A DNA stretch of 64,000 bases from Marinimicrobium sp. C6131 (GTDB taxonomy: Bacteria; Pseudomonadota; Gammaproteobacteria; Pseudomonadales; Cellvibrionaceae). The notes beneath the pieces are model-generated. The model saw only the letters and a list, made by a program, of their open reading frames with translations. It was not told the origin of the DNA and searched no databases. Position numbers and translations under genes: made by a program. Every line of letters begins with the position of its first letter. The stretch's first letter is position 1. The stretch is from the NCBI RefSeq assembly GCF_026153455.1, contig NZ_CP110629.1, positions 1,426,001 to 1,490,000 of the forward strand, read 5' to 3'. Shown in pieces: positions 25,278-33,751 of the stretch.

Positions 25278-28200
25278 TCAGCTCTCGATCCGACCCAGCA
25301 GTTCCTCCGCTTCCTGTTGTTGCTGCTCGTTGCCCTCCTGGCGCACCTCTTCGAGAATATCACGGGCACCGTCCGCATCGCCCATATCGATGTAGGCGCG
25401 GGCGAGATCGAGCTTGGTCGCGGCCTCATCGGTATCGGCCAGGAAATCCAGTTCCGCATCCATATCCTCCTCGGACGGCTGCGAATCCGAATCGGTGGCC
25501 GCCGTATCCTCAGATGAGAGTCCCGACAACGCCTCTTCAAACATCTGATCTTCATCGACATCGCCCGACACCGACTCTGATCTCTGCCCAATGTCCGCAG
25601 AGTCGGCCTCATCAGCAACCGGAGCGCCCGGGGTCTCTGACGTGGCGTCTCCTTCGAGATCGGCATCCAGATCGCTCATTTCCTCATCCAGCGACGACAG
25701 ATCGAGGTCCCCGGTATCCAGCGCATCCAGGTCAACGTCATCACTGTCACTCGGGGACGAGGTCGGCTCAACCCCGGGCTCCTGATCGCGCTGGGCGTCG
25801 GACCAGTCTTCTGACAGCGCATCGTCCAGATCCGCGAACGCATCCTGACCCGCCTCCTGCTCATCTTCGGAGGTGGCGTCGCGATCCAGGCCGGATTCAT
25901 GTACGGTCAGCTCGTCGTCCGCATCGTCCTGCAGGTCGAATGACAGGTCATCCTCAGCCACGGTCCCGGAATCACTGTCCGAGTCCGCAGTGTCCACCGG
26001 CTGCGAAGTCAACGACGAGGTTTCTGATGGCTCCTCATCCAGGTCGGACAGCGCATCATCCAGGGCTTCGATGTCGCCCTCGGACGAGGTTTCATCCAGT
26101 TCGAAATTCCAGTCGTCGTCGGCACTGATGCTTTCGGTCCCGGGCGCGTCGGTCTCTTCATCCAGCTTGAGATCAAGCTCCGGGAAATCATCCTGATCGT
26201 CGTCGGCGGAGCGCTCGTCAGAGGCGGATTCCGGCTGCAGCGTAACCTGATCACTGTCGTCATCCAGATCGAAGTCCAGAGAGAACTCCTCGTCAGGCGA
26301 CGCCGACTCGGACTCGTCAAACGACAGGTCATACCGGTTGGACGACGCATCCAGGTCCGACTCCGTGGTTACGGGCTCGATGGCCTCATCGTCAAGATCC
26401 AGATCATCATCGAGATCGAAGTTGAAGTCATCGTCCAGACTCAACTCACTGTCGTCATCAGTCGACTTGTCGTCGCGTCGTGATGACCCGGACGCTTCGT
26501 CCAGGTCCAGTTTGAAATCAAAATCATCAGCGCCAGTGTCCTCAAGAGAACTGAAGTCTTCCTTATCCTCGGGGGACGCGGCACCTGTATCAAGCGCGTT
26601 GACATCGAATTCACCGGCGCCGGGAATCGTATCCCGAAGCTCACCGGCCCGCTGAATGGCCGACCGATCGTCGGTTCCCAGTAGCGTGGAGTAGTGCCGA
26701 TCAAAGGCTTCGACATCGCGATTTTCCGCATAGACTTCCAGCAACTTGGACAGGATCGCGGGGGAGGTGGGCTCTTTTTCCAGCCCCTTGAGCAGCAACT
26801 CTTCCGCCTGGTCCAGTTTGCCGTAGGCGATGTAAATATCGGCCTCACCAACGACATCACCGGTCTCCGCTTCAACGGAATCATCCGTTTGCTCATCCCA
26901 ATCTTCCGGCTCCTCGCGCCCGGCATCGTCCTGCGCCAGATCAATACCGGCTTCGTCACCGCCGACCTCATCGGACTCAAACTCATCGGAAAACCCTTCT
27001 TCGTCAAAAGCGGGCTCAAAATCGTCATCGTCATTCCGCTCGACCGGCTCGCTGTTCTGTTGCCGACGGCGCAGCGCGGCAAACGCGCCCAGCAGGATCA
27101 CCAGCGCACCCACCCCAATCCAGAGGAGGTTGTCCATTACGTGATCGATCAATGTCTTTTCTTGCGGAACGGAACGTACCACCCGCTTGCCGCGGTCGTC
27201 CTCAGCCACGGCGGCCTGGTCGGCCTGGCGATCGGTCTGGGACGCCTCCGCCTCAGTGTCCTCGGACGGCTGGGGTTCAACCTCACTGCGCGCCTGGGCT
27301 TCGGTGCTGTCTCGAGTCGCTTCCGGTTCGGCCTGCCGGGCATCGCGGTTTTGTTGAGCGGTAGCCTGAAGCGCTCGCAACTGCTCGTTGCTGGCTTCAA
27401 TCAGGCTCTCCATCGTCTCGATCTGCGCTTCCAGCTCTTCCACGCGGGAGGACAACTCCCGGTTTTCCCGGCGACTCTTGTCCAACTCTTCCTGAGCGGC
27501 GGACAATTCGGCCTGGAGCTCGGCACCGGAATCCGTGCTGGCACCGCCACCCTGCCCGGCATCACCGGCACTGCCCTGACTCGGCGCCGCCAGACGCACC
27601 TGACCGCTGACGTCACTGGGACCGCTACGCCGGGAGGCGCTGCGCTGACCGGCATCCAGTTGCGCTCCCATGGCGCCGCCAGACCACTCCCGGTTGTGCT
27701 CGGCCACTTCACGCACCGCGTTCTGCGGATTCAGATTGCGAATTTCATCGCGATTGGGCAAGCGCAGTACCTGACCCTCGCGGAGCAGGTTGATGTTGCC
27801 ATTGATGAAGGCCTCCGGGTTTTTACGCTGAATCGCCAACATGGTCTGTTGAACCGACAGGTCACGCCCCGGACGGACCCGCAGAGCGATCTCCCACAGG
27901 GTGTCATCGGATGTGACGGAGTAGGTATCACCGTCGTAGCCAGCCTGCTGTCGGGCTTCGGGTTCAGAGCGCTGAGTTGTCTGGGGGCGTGCCCCTGCTT
28001 GACGCTCCGGCGCCGCCCGGGTACTGCCCGAGGTGGCAGACTGGACGGGCTGGGTCTGGCGGTCATCATCAAAGGTGGGGAGATCCAGCAGGAACGTGTA
28101 CTCGCGCAACAGTCGGCCACTGGCCCAGCGCGCCTCTACCAGGAAGTTCATGTAGGGTTCCCGCACCGGCTGCTGGGTGGTGACCCGTACAATCGGGCCT

Positions 28201-28472
28201 TCAGGATGGTCCAGCAACAGTTCGAACTCAAGCTGACCGTAGAACGCCATGCGCTCCAGCCCGGCACGTTCGAAATCTTCCCGGGAAGCGAGCCGGACGA
28301 TAATCTCATTGCGACTCAACCCTCTCAGGTTGGTCAACCGGATGTCCGCCTGGAAGGGCTGGTTGAGCGCCGATTTCAACTCGGATTCCCCAAGCCCCAA
28401 GGCAAATCCTGGTTGAGCAACCAGCAAGACGGCCAATCCGATCACAAAACTCAGCTTACGAAGCAGATGCAT
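25278..28472 (-). CDS. fimV: FimV-like pilus assembly/polar hub protein
   Basis: 1064-aa FimV. Order: signal peptide (1-24), conserved FimV N-terminal domain (about 25-125, LGESELKSALNQPFQADI), LysM domain (about 183-235, DTYSVTSDDTLWEIALRVRPG) for peptidoglycan contact, coiled coil (about 325-375), one membrane helix (about 450-468, NLLWIGVGALVILLGAFA), a very long Asp/Glu/Ser-rich cytoplasmic region (about 480-1010) and the C-terminal FimV TPR-like motif (about 1020-1060, KLDLARAYIDMGDADGARDILEEV). In Pseudomonas FimV organises type IV pili and the cell pole. The acidic repeats differ greatly between species. Neighbours asd (upstream) and truA (downstream) match the Pseudomonas locus. Confidence 0.93.
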   Translation of the reverse strand: MHLLRKLSFVIGLAVLLVAQPGFALGLGESELKSALNQPFQADIRLTNLRGLSRNEIIVRLASREDFERAGLERMAFYGQLEFELLLDHPEGPIVRVTTQQPVREPYMNFLVEARWASGRLLREYTFLLDLPTFDDDRQTQPVQSATSGSTRAAPERQAGARPQTTQRSEPEARQQAGYDGDTYSVTSDDTLWEIALRVRPGRDLSVQQTMLAIQRKNPEAFINGNINLLREGQVLRLPNRDEIRNLNPQNAVREVAEHNREWSGGAMGAQLDAGQRSASRRSGPSDVSGQVRLAAPSQGSAGDAGQGGGASTDSGAELQAELSAAQEELDKSRRENRELSSRVEELEAQIETMESLIEASNEQLRALQATAQQNRDARQAEPEATRDSTEAQARSEVEPQPSEDTEAEASQTDRQADQAAVAEDDRGKRVVRSVPQEKTLIDHVMDNLLWIGVGALVILLGAFAALRRRQQNSEPVERNDDDDFEPAFDEEGFSDEFESDEVGGDEAGIDLAQDDAGREEPEDWDEQTDDSVEAETGDVVGEADIYIAYGKLDQAEELLLKGLEKEPTSPAILSKLLEVYAENRDVEAFDRHYSTLLGTDDRSAIQRAGELRDTIPGAGEFDVNALDTGAASPEDKEDFSSLEDTGADDFDFKLDLDEASGSSRRDDKSTDDDSELSLDDDFNFDLDDDLDLDDEAIEPVTTESDLDASSNRYDLSFDESESASPDEEFSLDFDLDDDSDQVTLQPESASDERSADDDQDDFPELDLKLDEETDAPGTESISADDDWNFELDETSSEGDIEALDDALSDLDEEPSETSSLTSQPVDTADSDSDSGTVAEDDLSFDLQDDADDELTVHESGLDRDATSEDEQEAGQDAFADLDDALSEDWSDAQRDQEPGVEPTSSPSDSDDVDLDALDTGDLDLSSLDEEMSDLDADLEGDATSETPGAPVADEADSADIGQRSESVSGDVDEDQMFEEALSGLSSEDTAATDSDSQPSEEDMDAELDFLADTDEAATKLDLARAYIDMGDADGARDILEEVRQEGNEQQQQEAEELLGRIES

Positions 28473-28781
28473 AGGACGATCCTTTATTATCTCCCTGGCC
28501 CCATGTGCCCGACTGAAGTCATCGACTCTCCCGTCGATTTTGACGGCACGGTGAACCTGATTTGGCTTAGCAGGAGTTATAAAACCTAGAATAATTCTTC
28601 ACTAATGGCTGTAAGTATTCATTATAAGTAGCTTTTTATCAACACTTTAGCCCGTCAAGAGACGGGCTTTATGGCATGTTTTTATACATTCTTTGCACCG
28701 CCGCACAAAAAACAAGGATTTTGGCGCCGGCGACAGGGAACTTTTCAGAGATCCGAATTGAGTTCCCCGTCCCTGCCATAC
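28473..28781. other. fimV upstream intergenic region with hairpins
   Basis: No coding signal. On the minus strand TATAAT (28621-28626) and a TTGTGC/TATAAA pair further upstream are candidate fimV promoters. A perfect 8-bp hairpin AGCCCGTC-AAGA-GACGGGCT occupies 28650-28669, and GGGAACT/AGTTCCC arms pair across 28737-28767. The hairpins could end transcripts or lie in a long fimV leader. Confidence 0.4.
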
Positions 28782-28812
28782 AAAAAACCCCGCGCGGTCG
28801 GACCGGGCGGGG
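28782..28812 (-). terminator. Intrinsic terminator of asd
   Basis: GC-rich imperfect stem (CCCCGC-CGGTC paired with GACCG-GCGGGG) followed on the minus strand by TTTTTT, 20 bp after the asd stop. Confidence 0.8.
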
Positions 28813-28832
28813 CTCAACTTACCCGAGGATAA

Positions 28833-29942
28833 TCAGGCCTCTTTGAGAATGCGCAATACGCGACGCAGCGGTTCAGCAGCCCCCCACAGGAGCTGGTCAC
28901 CCACCGTGAAGGCGGACAGGTACTGGGAGCCCATATTCATCTTGCGCAGACGTCCCACCGGCACCGTCAGTGTCCCGGTTACCGCCGTCGGCGTGAGGTC
29001 ACGCAGTGTGGCTTCCCGCTCATTTGGCACCACCTTGGCCCACTGGTTGGCTTCGGCCAGCATGGTTTCGACCTCATCCAGCGGCACGTCTTTGTTCAGT
29101 TTGATGGTCAGCGCCTGGCTGTGGCAGCGCATAGAGCCGATGCGAACGCAGATCCCATCGATGGGCACCGGGTTGTCGCTGCGACCGAGAATCTTGTTGG
29201 TCTCGACGTGCCCTTTCCACTCTTCTTTGCTCTGGCGGTTATCCAGTTGCTTGTCGATAAACGGCAGCAGGCTGCCCGCCAGGGGCGCGCCGAACTGGTC
29301 GGTCGGAAAGTCGTCGCTGCGCATGGCGGCGGCCACTTTGCGGTCGATTTCCAGAATCGCCGAAGCCGGGTCGTCCAGCTCTCTGGCGACGGAATCGCGC
29401 AGGGCACCCATCTGGTTGAGCAGCTCGCGCATATTCTGAGCACCGGCCCCACTGGCGGCCTGATAGGTCATTGAGGTGGCCCATTCGACCAGGTTGTTCT
29501 GGAACAACCCGCCAAGGCCCATCAGCATGAGGCTGACGGTGCAGTTGCCGCCAACGTAGTTTTTCACGCCTTTGGCGATACTGTCTTTGATGACGTCCAG
29601 GTTGACCGGGTCCAGCACCAGTGCGGCGTCGTCGGCCATACGCAGGGTGGAGGCGGCGTCGATCCAGTAGCCTTTCCAGCCACTCTCGCGCAGCTTGCCG
29701 AACACTTGGGTGGTGTAGTCGCCGCCCTGACAGGTGATGATCGCATCCAGCGCTCTGAGGGCGTCCAGGTCAAAGGCGTCTTTCAGGGGCGGCACGCCGT
29801 CCACCACCGCAGGGGCTTTACCACCGGCGTTGGAGGTGGAGAAGAACACCGGCTCGATGTCCGCAAAGTCGTTCTCTGCCTGCATGCGCTCCATCAATAC
29901 GGAGCCGACCATGCCGCGCCATCCGATAAAACCTACTTTCAT
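28833..29942 (-). CDS. asd: Aspartate-semialdehyde dehydrogenase
   Basis: 369-aa Asd from the ATG at 29942 (MKVGFIGWRGMVGSVL), the usual start and length of the gammaproteobacterial class; the open frame continues upstream to 30194 only through repeat DNA and that extension is rejected. NADPH-dependent reduction of aspartyl phosphate for Lys, Met, Thr and diaminopimelate synthesis. Active-site Cys in VGGNCTVSLMLMGLGG (about residue 135), and the substrate-binding segment YQAASGAGAQNMRELLNQMG. Located after leuB as in Pseudomonas, but separated from it by element A and a REP. Confidence 0.96.
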   Translation of the reverse strand: MKVGFIGWRGMVGSVLMERMQAENDFADIEPVFFSTSNAGGKAPAVVDGVPPLKDAFDLDALRALDAIITCQGGDYTTQVFGKLRESGWKGYWIDAASTLRMADDAALVLDPVNLDVIKDSIAKGVKNYVGGNCTVSLMLMGLGGLFQNNLVEWATSMTYQAASGAGAQNMRELLNQMGALRDSVARELDDPASAILEIDRKVAAAMRSDDFPTDQFGAPLAGSLLPFIDKQLDNRQSKEEWKGHVETNKILGRSDNPVPIDGICVRIGSMRCHSQALTIKLNKDVPLDEVETMLAEANQWAKVVPNEREATLRDLTPTAVTGTLTVPVGRLRKMNMGSQYLSAFTVGDQLLWGAAEPLRRVLRILKEA

Positions 29943-30010
29943 AATAGTTCTCTCTTTCTCAGTGAGTGAATTCTGTTTTGCGTTTTGTGGCGAAAGGCCC
30001 ATCACGTCCG

Positions 30011-30117
30011 GGTCAAGGAGGGTAAACCCTTCCTGGACACGCCGTACATACATCCCTGTAGGCTCGAATCGAGGGTCCCCCGCTCCACGGTCCAGGAAGG
30101 GTTTACCCTCCTCGACC
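30011..30117 (-). repeat. Variable-arm palindromic element A
   Basis: Left arm 30011-30038 and right arm 30090-30117 are inverted repeats (27 of 28 matching), ending in GGAC / GTCC at the core. The 51-nt core (30039-30089), read on the minus strand, is identical to the core of element B at 43 of 51 positions. It lies between leuB and asd, 16 bp from a REP. The strand given is the core orientation ending ACGGCGT. Confidence 0.85.
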
Positions 30118-30133
30118 CTAAGTGCCAAAGTTT

Positions 30134-30190
30134 GCGTAGGGCGGATCGGTCCGAGTTTCGGAGGCCAAAGGTCGCATCCGCCGTTACCCA
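30134..30190 (-). repeat. REP-like palindrome beside element A
   Basis: Sequence running from GCGTAGGGCGGAT to ATCCGCCGTTACCCA, an imperfect hairpin of the GGGTAACGGCGG...CCCTACGC type. On the minus strand it precedes element A, the same order as in copies B and C. Confidence 0.75.
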
Positions 30191-30196
30191 GCAAGA

Positions 30197-31276
30197 CTAA
30201 GCTTGCAAAGCCGCAACCACCGCATCGCCCATTTCCGCCGTGGACACTTTACGGCTGCCCTCGGTCACAATATCCGCAGTGCGCAACCCCTGGTCCAACA
30301 CCTTACCCACGGCCGCCTCGATGGCGTCCGCCGCGTCGGTCATAGACAGAGAATAACGCAACATCATCGCGGCGGACAGTATGGTCGCCAACGGATTGGC
30401 AATGCCCTGCCCGGCTATATCCGGCGCCGACCCGTGGCAGGGTTCGTACATGCCCCGGCCGTTTTTGTCGAGGGACGCCGAGGGCAGCATGCCGATGGAG
30501 CCGGTGAGCATGGCGGCGGCGTCGGACAGGATGTCGCCGAACATGTTGCCGGTGACGATCACGTCAAACTGCTTGGGCGCGCGCACCAGCTGCATGGCGG
30601 CGTTGTCCACGTACATATGGGACAACTCCACGTCCGGATATTCCGGGGCCAGCCGGTCCATGACTTCGCGCCAGAGCATGGTCGCTTCCAGCACATTGGC
30701 TTTGTCCACCGAGCAGACCTTCTTGTTCCGCTTGCGCGCCATCTCAAAAGCCGTACGACCGATGCGCTCGATTTCGCTTTCGCTGTACTTGTATGTATTG
30801 AACCCTTCGCGCTCGCCATTCTCCAGGGTGCGAATGCCCCGGGGTTCACCGAAGTAGATGCCACCGGTGAGCTCGCGGACGATCAGGATATCCAGACCGG
30901 ACACCACTTCCGGCTTGAGACTGGAGGCTTCCACCAGTTGCGGGTAGAGCATGGCCGGACGCAGGTTGGCATACAGCTCCAGGGAGGAGCGGATTTTCAA
31001 CAGGCCTTTTTCCGGCCGGATGGCCCGGTCCAGCTTGTCCCACTTGGGGCCGCCGACAGCGCCGAGCAGAATCGCGTCGGACTGGCGGGCTTTCTCCAGG
31101 GCTTCGTCGGCCAGAGGCACGCCGTGTTTGTCGATGGAGCAGCCGCCCATCAGGTCTTCTTCAAAGCTCAGGCCGAGGTGGAACTGGTCGTTGACCAGAT
31201 CCAGCACTTTTTTGGCTTCGGCCACGATTTCCGGGCCAATGCCGTCGCCCGGGAATAATAGAATCTGTTTTCCCAC
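30197..31276 (-). CDS. leuB: 3-isopropylmalate dehydrogenase
   Basis: 359-aa LeuB, oxidative decarboxylation of 3-isopropylmalate with NAD+ in leucine synthesis. Starts at GTG 31276 after an AGGAGA ribosome site. Signatures: LLFPGDGIGPEIV, LLGAVGGPKWD, RELTGGIYFGEPRG, the Tyr/Lys active-site region VDKANVLEATMLWREV, NMFGDILSDAAAMLTGSIGMLPSAS and CHGSAPDIAGQGIANP. It is bracketed by elements A and B in opposite orientations, so it is probably transcribed separately from, or at a different level to, leuCD. Confidence 0.96.
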   Translation of the reverse strand: MGKQILLFPGDGIGPEIVAEAKKVLDLVNDQFHLGLSFEEDLMGGCSIDKHGVPLADEALEKARQSDAILLGAVGGPKWDKLDRAIRPEKGLLKIRSSLELYANLRPAMLYPQLVEASSLKPEVVSGLDILIVRELTGGIYFGEPRGIRTLENGEREGFNTYKYSESEIERIGRTAFEMARKRNKKVCSVDKANVLEATMLWREVMDRLAPEYPDVELSHMYVDNAAMQLVRAPKQFDVIVTGNMFGDILSDAAAMLTGSIGMLPSASLDKNGRGMYEPCHGSAPDIAGQGIANPLATILSAAMMLRYSLSMTDAADAIEAAVGKVLDQGLRTADIVTEGSRKVSTAEMGDAVVAALQA

Positions 31277-31339
31277 TGGGGGTCTCCTGTTGGTATTTTT
31301 CCTGTCGATTACATGCTTGGGTGCTGTTTCAAGCTCATT

Positions 31340-31386
31340 TTGGTGGATGACGGCTCCATACCGCTGCGCTCGGCTCCACCCTACGC
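31340..31386 (+). repeat. Degenerate REP-like palindrome beside element B
   Basis: TTGGTGGATGACGGC through CACCCTACGC, a diverged copy of the REP family. It precedes element B by 28 bp in the same relative orientation as at A and C. Confidence 0.6.
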
Positions 31387-31414
31387 TTATCGCGATGGTC
31401 GTTCATGGCACCGA

Positions 31415-31523
31415 GGTTCGGGAAGGGGCAACCTTTTCAAGACCGTGTAGCGGGGGACCCGCGATGCGAGCCCCCAGGGATGGGTTTACGGCGTGTCTTG
31501 AAAAGGTTGCCCCTTTCCGAACC
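31415..31523 (+). repeat. Variable-arm palindromic element B
   Basis: Arms 31415-31443 and 31495-31523 are inverted repeats matching at 28 of 29 positions, the exception being a G-T type pair. The core (31444-31494) is exactly 51 nt, as in element A. Arms bear little resemblance to those of A beyond the inner GAC/GTC and outer GG/CC ends. It lies between leuD and leuB. Confidence 0.85.
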
Positions 31524-31549
31524 GGACCTTACGCCGTCCCCAAATCTCT

Positions 31550-32197
31550 TTACCGCAATCCGTCAAAGAGCCAAGGCGCGTCTTTACGGCGCTGCGCTTC
31601 GTAGGCCTTGATCGCATCGGCATGCTCAAGCGTCAAACCGATATCATCCAGGCCATTCAACAGACAGTGCTTGCGGAACTCATCGATCTCGAACGCAAAT
31701 GATTCACCGCTCGGCGTAGTGACCGTCTGCTGCTCCAGGTCGATGGTCAACTGATACCCTTCCTGCGCATACATCTCGTTGAACAGGCGGTCGACAATGT
31801 CCGCATCCAGAACGATCGGCAGCAGACCGTTTTTGAAACAGTTGTTGTAAAAAATCTCCGCAAAACTCGGGGCAATAATGCAGCGGAAGCCGTAATCATC
31901 CAACGCCCAGGGCGCATGCTCCCGGCTGGAACCGCAACCGAAGTTTTCCCGGGCGAGCAGTACCGTCGCACCCTGATAGCGCGCGAAATTGAGCGGAAAA
32001 TCAGGGTTGAGCGGGCGACCGCTACAATCCTGATCCGGCTGCCCCTCGTCGAGATAGCGCAATTCGTCAAACAGGTTTTTGCCAAAGCCGGTGCGCTTGA
32101 TCGACTTCAGAAACTGCTTGGGAATGATCATGTCGGTATCGACGTTGGCCCGATCCATGGGTGCGGCGATGCCGGTCATTTGAGTAAAGGATTTCAT
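31550..32197 (-). CDS. leuD: 3-isopropylmalate dehydratase small subunit
   Basis: 215-aa LeuD from ATG 32197, which overlaps leuC by ATGA; the longer frame reads back into leuC. It supplies the swivel domain of isopropylmalate isomerase with LeuC. Signatures: AAPMDRANVDTDMIIPKQFLK, FGCGSSREHAPWAL, and FAEIFYNNCFKNGLLPI. Length about 215 is typical of proteobacteria. Confidence 0.96.
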   Translation of the reverse strand: MKSFTQMTGIAAPMDRANVDTDMIIPKQFLKSIKRTGFGKNLFDELRYLDEGQPDQDCSGRPLNPDFPLNFARYQGATVLLARENFGCGSSREHAPWALDDYGFRCIIAPSFAEIFYNNCFKNGLLPIVLDADIVDRLFNEMYAQEGYQLTIDLEQQTVTTPSGESFAFEIDEFRKHCLLNGLDDIGLTLEHADAIKAYEAQRRKDAPWLFDGLR

Positions 32198-33630
32198 GCG
32201 GCCTGCCCTCCGGTAATTTCTCGCACATCGACAAAGTGACCCGCAATGGCGGCCGCTGCAGCCATGGCCGGACTGACCAGATGGGTGCGGCCGCCGTAGC
32301 CCTGACGCCCCTCGAAGTTTCGGTTCGAGGTGGAGGCACAGTGCTCGCCGGCACCCAACTTGTCGGCATTCATGGCCAGACACATGGAGCAACCCGGCTC
32401 CCGCCACTCAATACCGGCGTCGATAAAGATTTTATCCAGGCCTTCTTTTTCCGCCTGGGCTTTCACGGTACCGGAACCCGGCACCACAATCGCTTCTTTG
32501 ACCGAATCGGCTTTGCGTTTGCCTTTGACCACTGCGGCCGCCGCCCGAATGTCTTCAATCCGGGAGTTGGTGCAGGAGCCGATAAACACCCGGTCGAGCT
32601 TGATGGAGCGCATCGGCTGCCCGGCCTGAAGCCCCATATACTGCAGGGCCCGCTTCATGCTTTCGCGCTTGACCGCGTCGGCTTCCGCCTCCGGGTCCGG
32701 CACAGAGTCGTCAATGGACACCACCATCTCCGGCGAGGTGCCCCAACTGACCTGGGGCTTGATGTCCTCACCGCGCATCTCCACCACGCGGTCAAAGTGC
32801 GCACCTTCGTCGCTTTTGAGGTCGCGCCAAGCGTCTACCGCCTTGGTCCAGTTTTCGCCTTTCGGAGCGTAGGGCCGACCTTCCACATAGTCGATGGTGG
32901 TCTGATCCACCGCCACCATGCCCGCGCGGGCACCGGCTTCGATGGCCATATTACAGACGGTCATCCGCCCTTCCATGCTCATATTGCGGAACACATCGCC
33001 ACCAAACTCGATGGCATAACCGGTACCGCCGGCGGTGCCGATTCTGGCGATGATGGCCAGGACCACATCTTTCGGGGTGACACCGGGGCCGAGTTCACCG
33101 TCGACCCGGATCAACATGTTCTTCATCTTTTTGGCGACCAGACACTGGGTGGCCATCACATGCTCCACCTCACTGGTACCAATGCCGTGCGCCAGAGCGC
33201 CCAGGGCACCGTTGGTGGCGGTATGGGAGTCACCACAGACGATGGTCATCCCCGGCAGACTGGCACCGGACTCCGGCCCGATCACATGCACAATGCCCTG
33301 ACGCTGGTCGTTGATCTTGTACTCGGTGATACCGTACTCGTCGCAGTTGTCGTCGAGGGTTTTCACCTGGATCAGGGACACCGGATCCTGAATGCCGGAA
33401 ACGCCCGAGGCTCGCTCTTTCGAGGTGGTCGGGACGTTGTGGTCCGGCGTCGCCAGGATGGAATCCGCCCGCCAGGGTTTGCGACCCGCCAAGCGCAGAC
33501 CTTCGAAGGCCTGGGGCGAGGTCACTTCGTGAATGATGTGCCGATCGATATAGATCAAGGCTGAGCCGTCGTCGCGCTTTTGCACGAGATGGGCATCCCA
33601 CAATTTGTCGTAAAGGGTTCTGGCGCTCAT
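32194..33630 (-). CDS. leuC: 3-isopropylmalate dehydratase large subunit
   Basis: 478-aa LeuC from the ATG at 33630 (MSARTLYDKLWDAH); the upstream in-frame extension to 33657 adds eight unlikely residues. Aconitase-family subunit. The [4Fe-4S] cysteines are in FIGSCTNSRIED (about 346) and EPGCSMCLAMN (about 405-410); also GDSHTATNGALGALAHGIGTSEVEHV. Divergent from the LysR gene at 33752, with a promoter and palindromic operator between. Confidence 0.96.
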   Translation of the reverse strand: MSARTLYDKLWDAHLVQKRDDGSALIYIDRHIIHEVTSPQAFEGLRLAGRKPWRADSILATPDHNVPTTSKERASGVSGIQDPVSLIQVKTLDDNCDEYGITEYKINDQRQGIVHVIGPESGASLPGMTIVCGDSHTATNGALGALAHGIGTSEVEHVMATQCLVAKKMKNMLIRVDGELGPGVTPKDVVLAIIARIGTAGGTGYAIEFGGDVFRNMSMEGRMTVCNMAIEAGARAGMVAVDQTTIDYVEGRPYAPKGENWTKAVDAWRDLKSDEGAHFDRVVEMRGEDIKPQVSWGTSPEMVVSIDDSVPDPEAEADAVKRESMKRALQYMGLQAGQPMRSIKLDRVFIGSCTNSRIEDIRAAAAVVKGKRKADSVKEAIVVPGSGTVKAQAEKEGLDKIFIDAGIEWREPGCSMCLAMNADKLGAGEHCASTSNRNFEGRQGYGGRTHLVSPAMAAAAAIAGHFVDVREITGGQAA

Positions 33631-33668
33631 AAGGGTTGTCTTCTCAAAGCAGATCACGATTCAGGCGT

Positions 33669-33697
33669 ATTTTAAGGGCCCGCAACCAATAAAACAA
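33669..33697 (-). promoter_or_regulatory. Putative leuC promoter
   Basis: On the minus strand TTGTTT (33697-33692), a 17-nt spacer and TAAAAT (33674-33669) lie 39 bp before the leuC start. The LysR-type palindrome at 33719 is directly upstream of the -35. Confidence 0.5.
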
Positions 33698-33718
33698 ATT
33701 TATAATTTTTATCTATTG

Positions 33719-33735
33719 CATTCCATTATGGAATG
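33719..33735. promoter_or_regulatory. Putative LysR operator between leuC and its regulator
   Basis: CATTCCATTATGGAATG is a perfect palindrome of 8-bp arms around one base and contains the T-N11-A pattern. It is 17 bp before the LysR start and about 22 bp beyond the leuC -35, fitting autorepression and leu activation. Confidence 0.6.
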
Positions 33736-33751
33736 GATAGACTGACAGGTT

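Noticed and set aside
26009..28589. Long open frames opposite and alongside fimV
   Set aside because: Shadows caused by the Asp/Ser-rich, GC-biased fimV sequence; compositions are unnatural (Met/Arg/Trp or Ser runs).
29943..30194. N-terminal extension of asd by 84 residues
   Set aside because: The extra part is translated from element A and the REP; the normal Asd start with conserved MKVGFIGWRG is at 29942.
30011..31523. Elements A-D as integron attC sites
   Set aside because: They are hairpin-forming with variable arms, but no conserved attC R boxes (GTTRRRY/RYYYAAC), integrase gene or cassette array is present.
32198..32407. N-terminal extension of leuD
   Set aside because: It lies wholly inside leuC in another frame; the ATGA-coupled ATG at 32197 gives the normal LeuD.
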